From Apostichopus japonicus (Eukaryota; Echinodermata; Holothuroidea; Aspidochirotida; Stichopodidae), in assembly GCF_037975245.1 (NCBI RefSeq), contig NC_092580.1, forward strand, positions 27,557,501 to 27,621,500: 64,000 nt of DNA, written 5' to 3'. This document shows, piece by piece, positions 12,865 to 22,772 of this stretch. A model generated the notes under the pieces. That model saw nothing but the letters and a program-made list of their open reading frames with translations. It had not been told where the DNA came from and made no database searches. Position 1 is the stretch's first letter. Each line of letters starts with the position of its first letter. The position numbers and the translations under genes were made by a program.

Positions 12865-12912
12865 GGTCTCGAGTACGTAAGTCGTACCCCCTATACTTGA
12901 GTACTCGAGACC
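12865..12912. repeat. Short inverted repeat with 12-bp perfect arms
   Basis: GGTCTCGAGTAC at 12865-12876 is exactly complementary to GTACTCGAGACC at 12901-12912, with 24 bp between them. It could form a small hairpin. No transposon ends or promoter context were seen. Confidence 0.8.
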
Positions 12913-13212
12913 ACTTTTTGAACTCGGTCCATTAAGTTTGTCATTTGGGCAAAATGTTGTTATACGTGTTACTCATTTTAGCTCCTTCAAGGCAATTAAG
13001 TGTATTATACTTATCGTTCACGTCTCAAGAAAGATTATTCGGATAGTTTTAAATAAATGGTTGGTATTTCTCTCTGTGGACACTATTAGTTACATTCCCC
13101 TACAGTCATTTCATCTCAGAGAGCTATGGCAGTTTCTTTGTTACATAAGCTTTACATGTACATGACGTCATCTTCACGTGACCTAGGTTTTAAATGATCA
13201 AAAAATCGCCGA

Positions 13213-13425
13213 ACCCATATATGAGCTTCTCGGCCTTTTGGCTAAGATGTAGTATATCTGTTCCCTTTCGAGGGGAATGGTGATGCACACCTGACGATGA
13301 TCACACAGTCACAGTCCCGATGCAAGGGGACTGGGGTTGAGAACGGATCAGTCGTTCGGTAGTTTGGTTTTCGTGCCCAGGTTCTTTCCTGGGTGACTTT
13401 TCTTAAAAAGTACCCATATATGAGC
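13213..13425 (+). mobile_element. SINE with U2 snRNA-like head, full copy with target duplication
   Basis: The element spans 13227-13411 (185 bp) and is bounded by perfect 14-bp direct repeats ACCCATATATGAGC at 13213-13226 and 13412-13425, the mark of LINE-driven insertion. Its 5' end, TTCTCGGCCTTTTGGCTAAG followed by AT, GTAGTAT and CTGTTC, follows the first ~40 nt of U2 snRNA with a small deletion and an AT insertion. The remaining ~145 nt are unrelated to U2 and include GATGCAAGGGGACTGGGG, GGATCAGTCGTT and a 3' hairpin CCCAGG-TTCTTT-CCTGGG, ending in TTAAAAAGT. snRNA-headed SINEs are known (for example crocodilian SINEU), but I do not recognise this family. It could alternatively be a chimeric U2 retropseudogene joined to a LINE tail by template switching; two further related copies with the same join argue for a true family. 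Confidence 0.85.
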
Positions 13426-14357
13426 AGTGTCCATCTGCCGACCGTGAGAACGATATCTAAATAAAATCAGTCGAGGAAAGTAGCCAAACCGCAATAACAA
13501 CAGGATACAATTATAAGTGCAAGTTATAGACACAAATAAAAGGTCATATGTCTTGGCAAAGCGATATTTGTACTGAAAAAAGAACGAATATTCTCGATGT
13601 TTGAAACATCGCCATATAATTATATACATTGTATAGCATCGGTACATACGGACCAACACAGTAAGTTGTTTGTATTGTTTTAATCACGTGACGGGGCATA
13701 TTGCGGTTCAAACATATCTGAGCTGTTTTAAAAGGTATCATCTCATACAAGACTATACTATATCACAATGTGCTTTTATATGTACTTAAAACAAAAGAAA
13801 TGTTTCTTCAATTGAGACATGGTATATACTAAATGACATTTACCCGTTTTAGTGAAAGATTTGTGGAAGCATTTATCGGTAAGAGGATACGTAAGCGATA
13901 TATTCAAGCTGTGATTATCAACTTCATATCCATTCCACCTTCATTATTACATCAATCATCGCTCCGTGGGAGAAAGATTACCAGAAAGGTTACATTCAGT
14001 TCAGAATGTGAAATGTCATTGCATTAGAAATGACTTTACAGACTTTTTATATAAAGTTAATTAATAAAGATTTGTTTCTCTATGTTAGGGCAAGCACAGG
14101 GCATGACATGTTTATATACATACAGGGAATACAGATAGCGGGTTTTGTTTCTGAATGGCGTTGATCAAGTAATGGTAAAGTCATATAGCTAGTACTCTTT
14201 ATATGTTAGTTGGTATACTAAACTTTACTTTTTATAGGCTAATACGACATATCAACACCATGTATGCACATTCCAGTAGATTTAAGATTTAATAATAAGA
14301 ATAATAAGATTTAATAACATATACATAGTAACTTGTATTTGTATTCTATTTTTTATA
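13426..14357. other. AT-rich intergenic DNA, no gene seen
   Basis: Nothing recognised; short open frames on both strands have no motifs. Confidence 0.6.
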
Positions 14358-14577
14358 TCCTCCTGCAAGCAGGAACTCGCGAAGAAGCCTCATTGGCTTA
14401 TCAAAGCCGCAAGCTGACCGAAGTCAGTCTCTTAGATTCATATTTAATGTCCATGATTATGAATTGTCAATTGTCAACAACTCTGTAACTGGACGACATA
14501 CATTAATCTTGGAGTGACTCTAACTCGGGACCTTATGATTGAAAGGCACCGGCGTTAACCACTGAGTTAACACTCCT
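14358..14577 (-). mobile_element. tRNA-derived SINE, copy A
   Basis: On the minus strand it starts with GGAGTGTTAACTCAGTGGTTA (A-box-like), then ACGCCGGTGCC, a weakened B box and a tRNA-unrelated body with GACGACATACATT... wording in reverse, and ends with GAGTTCCTGCTTGCAGGAGG. It matches copies at 19795-20019, 45579-45823 and 50240-50440 over most of its length. The B box has drifted to GGTCCCGAGTT, so it is probably no longer transcribed by Pol III. Confidence 0.88.
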
Positions 14578-17500
14578 TAATTATGATAACTTCTTCTTGA
14601 TAACCAACTTCTTGATGGTAACCTCTTATATTGATAACTTCATAGAATGTTATATTAGTTGAAATCTTGAGAATGAATGGGGGAAAACACACACACGCAC
14701 ACACATATTACCCACACACCCACTCACACCCACTCACACAGAAAGCAAAGGCAAATACAAATCGTTTGATTTATATGGCCAAATAATAACCTGACAATGT
14801 AGGCTATTCCAAAATGCTTTGGTTAAAAGCAAGTTTAAGACCGACCGATTTCACACTATGTTTTGTAACGAAAACTTGGTTGTTTAATCTTTTAAAATAT
14901 ATGTATGCAGAAAACGCCTTCATTTCATCACGTGGACGTCTGACATACATTCTGGTTCATTCGTCTGTCGAAAGTACATACGTTTGGGTATAGTTTTCGT
15001 GAGAAGCCTCTCAAATTTGTATTTAGCACCGCTAGCTCCACACCACAAAGGTGACGAACCTCGCTGAGTTTATCCGGCCTTTCCCTGTTTCGCGTCTCGT
15101 AGAGGTGTCTGGATTTCTACGAATTTTATCGAGTTAGAGCGTTCACAAACTGTGACTTCACCAGGAGTAAAAATAGTCTTTTTCGTTGGATCAGGTTTAA
15201 CCCCTCCCCTCTTTTTTTTTATCGGGTAGAATTTTTACATGAAAGTCAAGGAAATATGTGTGTCTCAGCTTTGCATAAGAAAAACAGAGAACTTTTTCCA
15301 AAGGAGAAGGGGTAAAAGAGGATACCTTTCCAACTTGGAGAAGTCTGAAGAGTTTAAAATATTGAAACATAAAAAAGACGGCTAAGTCTGAACAGAGTAC
15401 AATAAGAACACTATAGACCTTCGCAATGCTTGTATTGCATATTATTTGTACGTGTTGAACCAGTTGCGCGAGACATTGCATTTTCGAAAGAGTTCATTCA
15501 ATGATTTTTCTCGCTATTTTGAAGTAGATGTGAATGAAGTAAATGTTAAAACGTGGCCAGTGACAAATCAAAAGCAATCAAACTGAATATGACTGGGTAT
15601 AGTTCATATAGGTCTACAGTGCTTGAAATCATATAGCATATAGCTCATATACCCCGTATGTTGTAAGTGCTTCTACAAGTGGAAAATACCTACTCGTAAT
15701 TGAATGACATTTAGTTTCTTCTAATTTCGGTGTCAAGAAGTTGATGGAGATAACAGGTTCAATGTTACTGTAGTCGAAATGCTTGGATTTTTAAATAACG
15801 ACTGACTAATCTACAAATACTGACTTTAAATATTGATCTTATATATAAAATATATAGGATTAGTACGGGTCTTGAAAGTTCAAGCTTATTAAATAAACTA
15901 AATGATAGTCTAAGAAAAAATGCTTTATGTCCTTTACTTGAGCATGTTCTCTATTTATTTTTTTAAAGGTTTACCGAGGGAACGTTAATTACGGGGGTGT
16001 TCGCTTATTAATATTATTATTATAATTATTCGTAATAATGACTTTTGACAGCTAATCTTGATTGGTAAATTACATTAAATTAGTTCTATGACTATAAAAA
16101 GAAGAAAATGAATAAATAATACCCAAGCCGCGTTTTTTCGCTCCAACCTTTAAGTACACGCTTTGATTGTTATGGTTATTCATTTCGACTTGATATAACA
16201 AGCCCTCGTAATTCCAAGACGGTCCCTTGCTTCCAAGACGGTCCCTTGCTTTTTTTCTCAACATGTCATTATCTTATGCTAGGATCATTTGAGTTCTTAT
16301 TGCCTTGTTATCAACATGGATTATGTTTTAGATTTGTGTACATTTCATGAATAACATTCGACTGTGCATCAATGTCTGCTATAATGATCCGCCTCTTATG
16401 ACTTATGTTGGAAGCACAAATGACAGTTCTTAGCCTAACGGTTCATAGAACTACCCACTATAGACCGAGGCCAAATGACAAAAAAAAAGTATGATTTCTT
16501 CGTGTAGGGAATTACTGTCGGCAGGCTATACAGTCTTTCGTCAATTGTTTTCGGTTTAATTGCTGATATGATTTTGAGATACAATAGATCAGGGATTCTC
16601 TATCTATTTTCTACCAGCGCCATGGCAACCCAAATGGAAGGAGAACATGGTGAGAAAGAATAAATAATCTGACTAAACCTAGACTCAGCAATGCATGGAC
16701 AGGATAGACCAGTAGGATGCTCAAGCGACTTGCTCCAGGGACCCTCATATACCCGATTAGTGCAAGATTGAGGACCCTTTTTTCTTTTTAAAGTTTTGGA
16801 ATCAAACTATCAATGCCTTTTATAAAGCCAGTATTCTGGACCACATTTATTTCGTGATTTGATAACGAATCTAACAGTACATGCCATAACATTCTCTGGT
16901 TAACATATGCTTGATGTGACATTCTTAATACCTGTAGAGATAACTTTTCTGCAGTTCGAGGCGGCAGCAGTATATTCTGGTCTGATTTGGACACTATCTT
17001 GGACTTCAGATAGCTGTTCCCTCCAACCTCCCCCTTCCCTCGGCTCCCCTACCCCTCCCCACCCCCCTCCTACACCTCACTCCTTTCTTCTCGGTTTGCT
17101 GTATTGACCAGCAAAATTCGCAGAACACATACTCTACACTAAGTATAATAAACGTTGGCAAGAGAATGAAGATAGTGTTTCGGCCTCAGTTTCGCAGCAT
17201 CTTCTGTTCCAGTTTTCTACTACATACTTATCTTAGCAACCTGGCGAGAGTATATGGGTTGGGGTGATGGTTGGAAGGGGAAGGGGGGGGGGTTGGGATA
17301 ATTAGCTGTTTGACCCTATGAATGTATAGTTTTGAAATTAAGAGTAAGTAAATATCTCGATGACATATTGGAAACTGTGTCACACCTCAATACTTGGTAT
17401 TCTATATAAAGCTCCTGAAACATTCGGGAGTTGTACAGATGACATTCCTTCGCGTGTGTAGGTTCAGTGCAAACATAAATCATGTTTTTTTTTTTTATAA

Positions 17501-17999
17501 TCATTTTATTTTCTTAGCAAAACACTTCGAATAAGCATGTCTTTTCTATGGATGTAACATGCAGGCGAATGGAACAGAGCGCCCTCTCTTTGTATACCTG
17601 ATTACCGTAGGCTTCGTCGACTTAAAGGCATTGAAGACTCGCCCCAAACCGCGTGCCGCGCTCTGAAAAAGTTAACTTTCTGTTGCTTGCAAGTGAATTT
17701 TTCTGCTTGTCGATACAAAATGCAGACAGTAATGAAACGTGATACCTTGTTATCTTTAGCTGGACCTGAGATGTCCATCGCTGTATCGTTTGTACACTGT
17801 GCTGTGTGTATTGACCGCAGCTGTTTGTACTGACTGTACACTAGTTCCTAATTACCTACAGTAGCAAGCTGTGTGTGTATTTTCTGGGATCGATGGTGGT
17901 GTCTAACACTTCTGTTACACCTCATTTGAAACTAGGTCAGATAACCGGCAAGACGTTTCTTTGTGCGCGAGTCTTCACACCCTTAAACAGGCAAAATTA
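14578..17999. other. AT-rich intergenic DNA with minor repeats
   Basis: No gene is seen. A (CA)n/(CACTCA)n microsatellite lies at 14688-14740. At 16213-16251 there is a tandem pair of 19-bp units containing CCAAGACGGTCCCTTGCTT. A C-rich patch is present at 17020-17075 and a G-rich patch at 17270-17295. Confidence 0.6.
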
Positions 18000-18072
18000 G
18001 TCACTTTCCAAGGTACGCTGGGGGCATAGATAAAGTTTTCAACTGGCATGTCCGACCAAACAATATGATGGT
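18000..18072 (+). repeat. Dispersed repeat, copy 1
   Basis: This 71-bp stretch (TCACTTTCC ... CGCT ... GGGCATA ... AAGTTTTCA ... ATGATGG) matches 49751-49824 along its whole length with scattered changes and two small indels. The two copies are 31.7 kb apart, so this is an interspersed family rather than a local duplication. Confidence 0.7.
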
Positions 18073-18190
18073 CATGATCATGCGATTTCAGTCTCCATGT
18101 AGGCGGGGGGGGGGGAGACTGAGGATGAGAGTGGACCCAGTTGTCTGGTTTTCGCGCCCATACTTTTCTTTGAATATAGTCTGGTAGTCT
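18073..18190 (+). mobile_element. Diverged U2-SINE-like body and tail
   Basis: The order GTCATGATCATGC, CAGTCTCCATGTAGG, poly-G, GAGACTGAGGATGAGAGTGGA, CCCAGTTGTCTGGTTTTCG, GCCCA, TTTCTTTG follows the body and tail of the U2-like SINE. The head, however, is the unrelated repeat at 18000-18072 instead of the U2 sequence. The similarity is patchy and the alignment was made by eye. Confidence 0.45.
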
Positions 18191-18387
18191 GGTGGCTTGG
18201 GCGATCGTGGTTTTTGTAATTGAACGTCTAGGCTTTGAGCTTGAGGAGGAAAGCAGGTTTAGCAAAGTGCTTTGCCCGCATATATTCCACGTGTTCCCGT
18301 GAATTTTATCCCCCTCCCCTCCCCCTTCCAGATCTACCCCACTTGACCAAGTAACTTCGAAGAAGCCTTAAATTCATCTTCAGTCAT

Positions 18388-18613
18388 CCCAATTCCTACA
18401 CCATGAGTAGTTCACACCATATACTAACACATCAATGAATTCATCCCGATTTCTACACCATGAGTAGTTTACACCATATACTAACGCATCCATGAATTCA
18501 TTCCGATTCCTTACACCATGAGTAGTTCAAAACATATACTAAAACATCCATGAATTCATCCCGAATCCTTACACCATGAGTATAGTTCAAACCATATACT
18601 TACACATCCATAA
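18388..18613. repeat. Tandem repeat, four ~57-bp units
   Basis: Four units share ATTCCTACACCATGAGTAG, TTCA, CCATATACTAACACATC and CATGAATTCATCCCG. Unit length is 56-60 bp, changing by small indels such as TACACC/TTACACC and GAGTAG/GAGTATAG. No coding potential is evident. Confidence 0.92.
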
Positions 18614-19794
18614 ATAAAAAAGAACGACTGTATTTTATTGCAAATATTCAAAATGCATCACCCTATTATACATTTATACGTTTCTTTGGCAGGCCTATTG
18701 TATTCGTTTGGACAGATGTATACAACTATACGCCCATTACCCCCCCCCCCCCCCCATGAGAGACAATTGTCTCAAGAAAGACAGAAAATATATGTTAAGC
18801 TACTTATAGTGGCACGATGACATAAAAACAAAACCTTTCAAATTTTCATTAAACCCGTGACTTGGAGGAATATTGATCTCACCTTTGTTCTACCTTTTAT
18901 CTTTTTTTTTCGTTTATTGGACTATGTATGTATACATACGTAAATAGAGATATTATAACCAACATAACATTCTAAAAAATGATACGTTTTCTATCCCTTT
19001 CAACCTCAATTTCATTTTTTTTTGCGAAATCCCTGTTGCAGATGCTTGCAGCAATGTCCCAGTTTTCAGCATGTTTTCTGAAGCACGTATATATATATAT
19101 ATGTATGTATGCCGCCCACCACCGTATAGTTTACCGAAAAAGAATCTAATTTTAACATGTAGGTGATAAACTAAGGCGTTTGATTCCAAAGGTATAACTT
19201 TTACCATGACACGTCGTCAACCGAATGTCATTTGACATTTGTGTGTGTTTTTTAAAGCATGATTAATCAAATCGATGCAAACAGATCAAAGCTAAAGTGA
19301 TATGTCTTTGATAGGAATTGACCGTTCAATGCGTGTTAACATCTGTCTAAATACGTGTTTCTTTTCACTTTTCATTAATGACAATTAGTATATGTTTTAT
19401 AACGGTCCTTATACAACCGCAGAATCTAGTGACGTTAACGCTTGTTATTATTTGGACATTTCTCAACTTTAAACGCGAAGTATTTTTGCGTCAAGAATCA
19501 CCTTGAAGTTGTATGGAGTTCATCTAAAGGGGATTTAAATCCCATCAGAGTCTGATAAATGAGGTTTTTTTTACAAAGAGTAGGTTATATGTAAGATCAG
19601 TTGTAGAATGGCCATATGCATATCATCAAGTTTGTCGTCTGCTTTCAACGAGGGTTCGCAAACTATAGTCGGTAGCAAAAAAAAAAAATTCGGCGCTTGC
19701 CGAGCTTATCAGATAATAACCTTAACCAATTAATGACGTTAATAAGATCCACTAATTTTCTAATATTCAAATTTGTATGTATGTATGTATATGT
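18614..19794. other. AT-rich intergenic DNA with a long poly-C run
   Basis: No gene is seen. A poly-C run of about 16 lies at 18740-18755, and a short (TA)n at about 19087-19101. Confidence 0.6.
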
Positions 19795-20019
19795 GATCTT
19801 CCCGCAAGCAGGAACTCGCGAAAGAAGCCACGGAGGCTTATAGACTCGCAAGCTGACCGAAGCCAATCTCTCGGCACACATCCATTTAACGTCCATGTCG
19901 GGAAGTTGTTATTGAACAACACCCTTGCCAGACGACACACCTTGCTGTCGGCGGGGAATCGAACCGGGGATCTCATGACTGGGAGACGCCGGCGTTAACC
20001 ACTAGGCTATACACTCCGC
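19795..20019 (-). mobile_element. tRNA-derived SINE, copy B (best preserved promoter)
   Basis: On the minus strand the element reads GGAGTGTATAGCCTAGTGG, TTAACGCCGGCG..., then CCCCGGTTCGATTCCCCGCC. TAGCCTAGTGGTTAACGC fits the Pol III A box and GGTTCGATTCC the B box, with tRNA-like spacing, so this is a tRNA-derived head. The body ends with AGCTTGCGAGTC, GGCTTCTTTCGCGAGTTCC and TGCTTGCGGG, followed by a (TATG/CATA)n-type tail at lower coordinates (19776-19792). It is the only one of the four copies with both boxes close to consensus. Confidence 0.92.
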
Positions 20020-20022
20020 CTT

Positions 20023-20145
20023 GATGTTTGATTGTTGATGTTGTTGTTTAGTAAATGATGTTGTTCATTGATGTTGTTCATTATGTTGTTCATTATGTTC
20101 ATTATGTTCATTATGTTGTTCATTCATTGATGTTGTTCATTAGTA
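20023..20145. repeat. Irregular (ATGTTGTTCATT)n tandem repeat
   Basis: The sequence is built from ATGTTGTTCATT and the shorter ATGTTCATT in varying number, directly after the SINE. Confidence 0.85.
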
Positions 20146-20166
20146 AAATAATTCAAAACTATAATG

Positions 20167-20277
20167 TGTGTAAAAGTAAGAGGGCCTGACGTTTCGATCC
20201 TAGCAGGATCTTCTTCAGAGGCTGTCTGAAGAAGATCCTGCTAGGATCGAAACGTCAGGCCCTCTTACTTTTACACA
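20167..20277. repeat. Long palindrome 1 (53-bp perfect arms, 5-bp loop)
   Basis: Positions 20167-20219 are exactly complementary to 20225-20277; only GGCTG (20220-20224) lies between. Within the right arm the plus strand has CTGAAGA (20226-20232), a short hairpin GATCC-TGCTA-GGATC, GAAA (20249-20252) and CGTC. This is the order of the conserved core of a type I hammerhead ribozyme (C3-A9, helix II, G12-A15.1, cleavage triplet GUC), with one extra A before helix II. The same core is therefore present on the minus strand in the left arm. Hammerhead motifs are known in the pseudo-LTRs of Penelope-like retroelements; a head-to-head pair of such sequences would produce this structure. No reverse transcriptase was found nearby. 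Confidence 0.9.
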
Positions 20278-22433
20278 TTCTCTTACACAGGTTCTTTAGT
20301 GGATAAGCAGTTTGCTAACAGTTTTGTTTTATTTTTGAAAAATAAAATGTGCATGGCAATTGCTACAAACATTCAAATTCTGCCAACCTCCTGTCAGTCA
20401 GCTGGCAAAGTACGTATAATATTTGTTTTAATTAGGAAATTGTTTAAGATAGGCAGCAAAGTTGTATTTAATCATGTTGACTATCTTTTGACCTTCTCGA
20501 AGACTTTGGGGAAATATTTTGCCACCTTTAAGGTGAATTTAGCGTTGAAATTTCCACAATCTGTAGGTACTATATATACACAACAACCCTTAGAGGAATG
20601 CATAAAAGAATATGAAAAGATAATGTCATACACGTTCTTTCATGCATAAAGTTTATATGCACGAGGAAACTAGAAGTTGAGGATTCGTCTCGAAGGCTGG
20701 CAAACAGTTACGGAACCAGAACTTCTAGAGTGGAGGGAGAGAGGGGTGGGGATGGAGGGGGGAGGACAAGCAAACAATGTTTGGGGGTGGGGTAGGGGAA
20801 AAGATTTCTGAAGAGCAAAACAATGCACCTGTATAAAAGTCACATCACCGGCCAATTCCAGTGGGGCATGGGTAGTTCATATAAACTGATTGATTTCTTT
20901 GTCTATATATACTATCCGAGTCCTGGGTATGACGTTAAACTGCATCCAGGCAGAGTGGGGAGGCTGTGTGTGGAGTTAGTCAGTCCAAGGCTAACGTCTT
21001 ATAAAAAGCACACAAGAAGCCATTATTACCTACAATGCGACTGGCGGGTCGGTCGGCGCCATAAAACCGAGCGGGCCCATGGGTTGGGTTTGGGAGCAGT
21101 CTGCATGGCGGAAATGGCGTTGTTATTCTAAGGTTGCTACGGTATTGAAAGCATGCAGCAGCACCATCAGCAATAGGTGTACGTGTAGTTGTACACGTTT
21201 GTAGGCGGTTGTACATGATAGTATGTTCCGGCCAGCTGCATCCGTAGCGGAGTGACGTCCCAGCGGATTATTAGTCTATAATTCTCTTGTATATACACAA
21301 GAGAATGCCGACGGTTCTTTGAGGACTATGGCAAAACAGCAGCAGCATATACTATCCCAGTTCCATGTAGTTAACGTGGTTTTGTCAAAGATATACCTCA
21401 AGTGAACCAAATCAGCTTTAATTAAGGATGTACCGTCCGTATCTTAAAAGCTATCATACTTGTTGTGAATCCGTAGGTTTTTACGCGTATACTCATGGTG
21501 TTGTACTCACTCCCGAGATTGTATTCGTACTTGAGCTAAGAAAGAAAGAAAGAATAGCAGTAGATTCCATACTTCAGGCGAGAGGCGTTTATACCAGACT
21601 GTACACATGTAGGTTGTATTCAGTCCTATATATAGTCCTCTCAATTTCTATTGTATTTCATTATCTTAGACAGACTGCGTAGTATTAAGCCCACCCCACC
21701 CCACTCCCTAGTTCATCAGTCAGTTAGATGCACAACTCGACATTGTGACACAGGTGATTCCCTACCAGATCAGTCTATAGCAATCTTCTTTATCATTAAT
21801 TCTAACTGTCCATCGGAAAGCTGCAGTACACGAAGACTCTGCACCAACCGTTAGAGAATCAGATCATAAGCGAAACTGAGAACAACATTCGATTATAGAA
21901 AGATTTGAGAATCAATAATTGAATGAATCGATCTAATGAAGAGAAGAAAAGGTAAACAAGACGGAAATATAAGAGAGAGAGAGGGATAAAATCTCCTCTT
22001 CGATCAAGAACTTGAAATACTGAGAACCTTGTAATTCTTGAAATGGTCAATTAAACTGAATATGTAATATGAAACTTTCTTCCCGTGTCTCCTCTTATCA
22101 TGTTATTCTTATTTTTATCAAGTTTATACGGTAGCCTCTTCTAACCTTTGGAAAGAAAACCAGAGAAGTCAATGGGGCCCCGCGTATATAACTCAGAATC
22201 AATGAAAGATTGGGACAGTTAGAGCTAATTAATAGTTTGATTTAATTCTCTCCCGGAATATCGCAAGAACGATGGTCAAATTAACTGAGGCGATTCAGGG
22301 TCAATGCTGCTTTTTTTTTGCTTCATCAAGAATGAAAAAACAAAAGAGAAAATTCTTAAAAGGTGGAAGTTATTTGATATATTAACCCATCGGTTGAAAT
22401 ATTTGTTAATAGTTTATTTTGTAATCTCCAGAA
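20278..22433. other. Intergenic DNA including a more GC- and CpG-rich patch
   Basis: No gene is recognised. A 116-codon frame at 20299-20649 directly after palindrome 1 shows no known motif. G-rich tracts occur at 20730-20800. From about 21045 to 21325 the sequence is richer in CpG than its surroundings and contains a 10-bp-arm hairpin at 21272-21297 (ATTCTCTTGT/ACAAGAGAAT), so it could be a regulatory or exonic patch, but nothing identifies it. Confidence 0.5.
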
Positions 22434-22484
22434 ATATATATATATATGTATATATATATATACATATATATACATATATATATA
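22434..22484. repeat. (TA)n microsatellite
   Basis: Alternating TA with a few TATG/TACA interruptions, directly upstream of the SINE fragment at 22485. Confidence 0.9.
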
Positions 22485-22573
22485 GCGGAAGGCCCGTGGT
22501 TCGAATCCCGGTGGAGGCTGAAAGTTTTTTCACTGTTCTTGATTTTCCAATTCATTACGATTTTCATTTATAT
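22485..22573 (+). mobile_element. tRNA-derived SINE (second family), 5'-truncated
   Basis: GCGGAAGGCCCGTGGTTCGA then ATCCCGGTGGAGGCTG contains a consensus B box GGTTCGAATCC and tRNA-like T-arm pairing. It continues with AAAGTTTTTTCACTGTTCTTG, ATTTTCCAA and TTCA, and ends in (TA)n. The element at 40715-40829 has the same parts in the same order. The A-box half is missing here, replaced by (TA)n. Confidence 0.8.

Positions 22574-22772
<199 letters not shown>

Noticed and set aside
17160-17215. Hammerhead-like GAAGATGCTGCGAAAC on the minus strand
   Set aside because: Lacks the CTGANGA start and a proper helix II.
20299-20649. 116-codon frame as a gene of palindrome 1
   Set aside because: No motif of a reverse transcriptase or endonuclease and no homologue I recognise; likely chance.
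22485-22573. tRNA gene
   Set aside because: Has a B box and T-arm-like pairing but no acceptor stem, D arm or A box; it is a SINE fragment.
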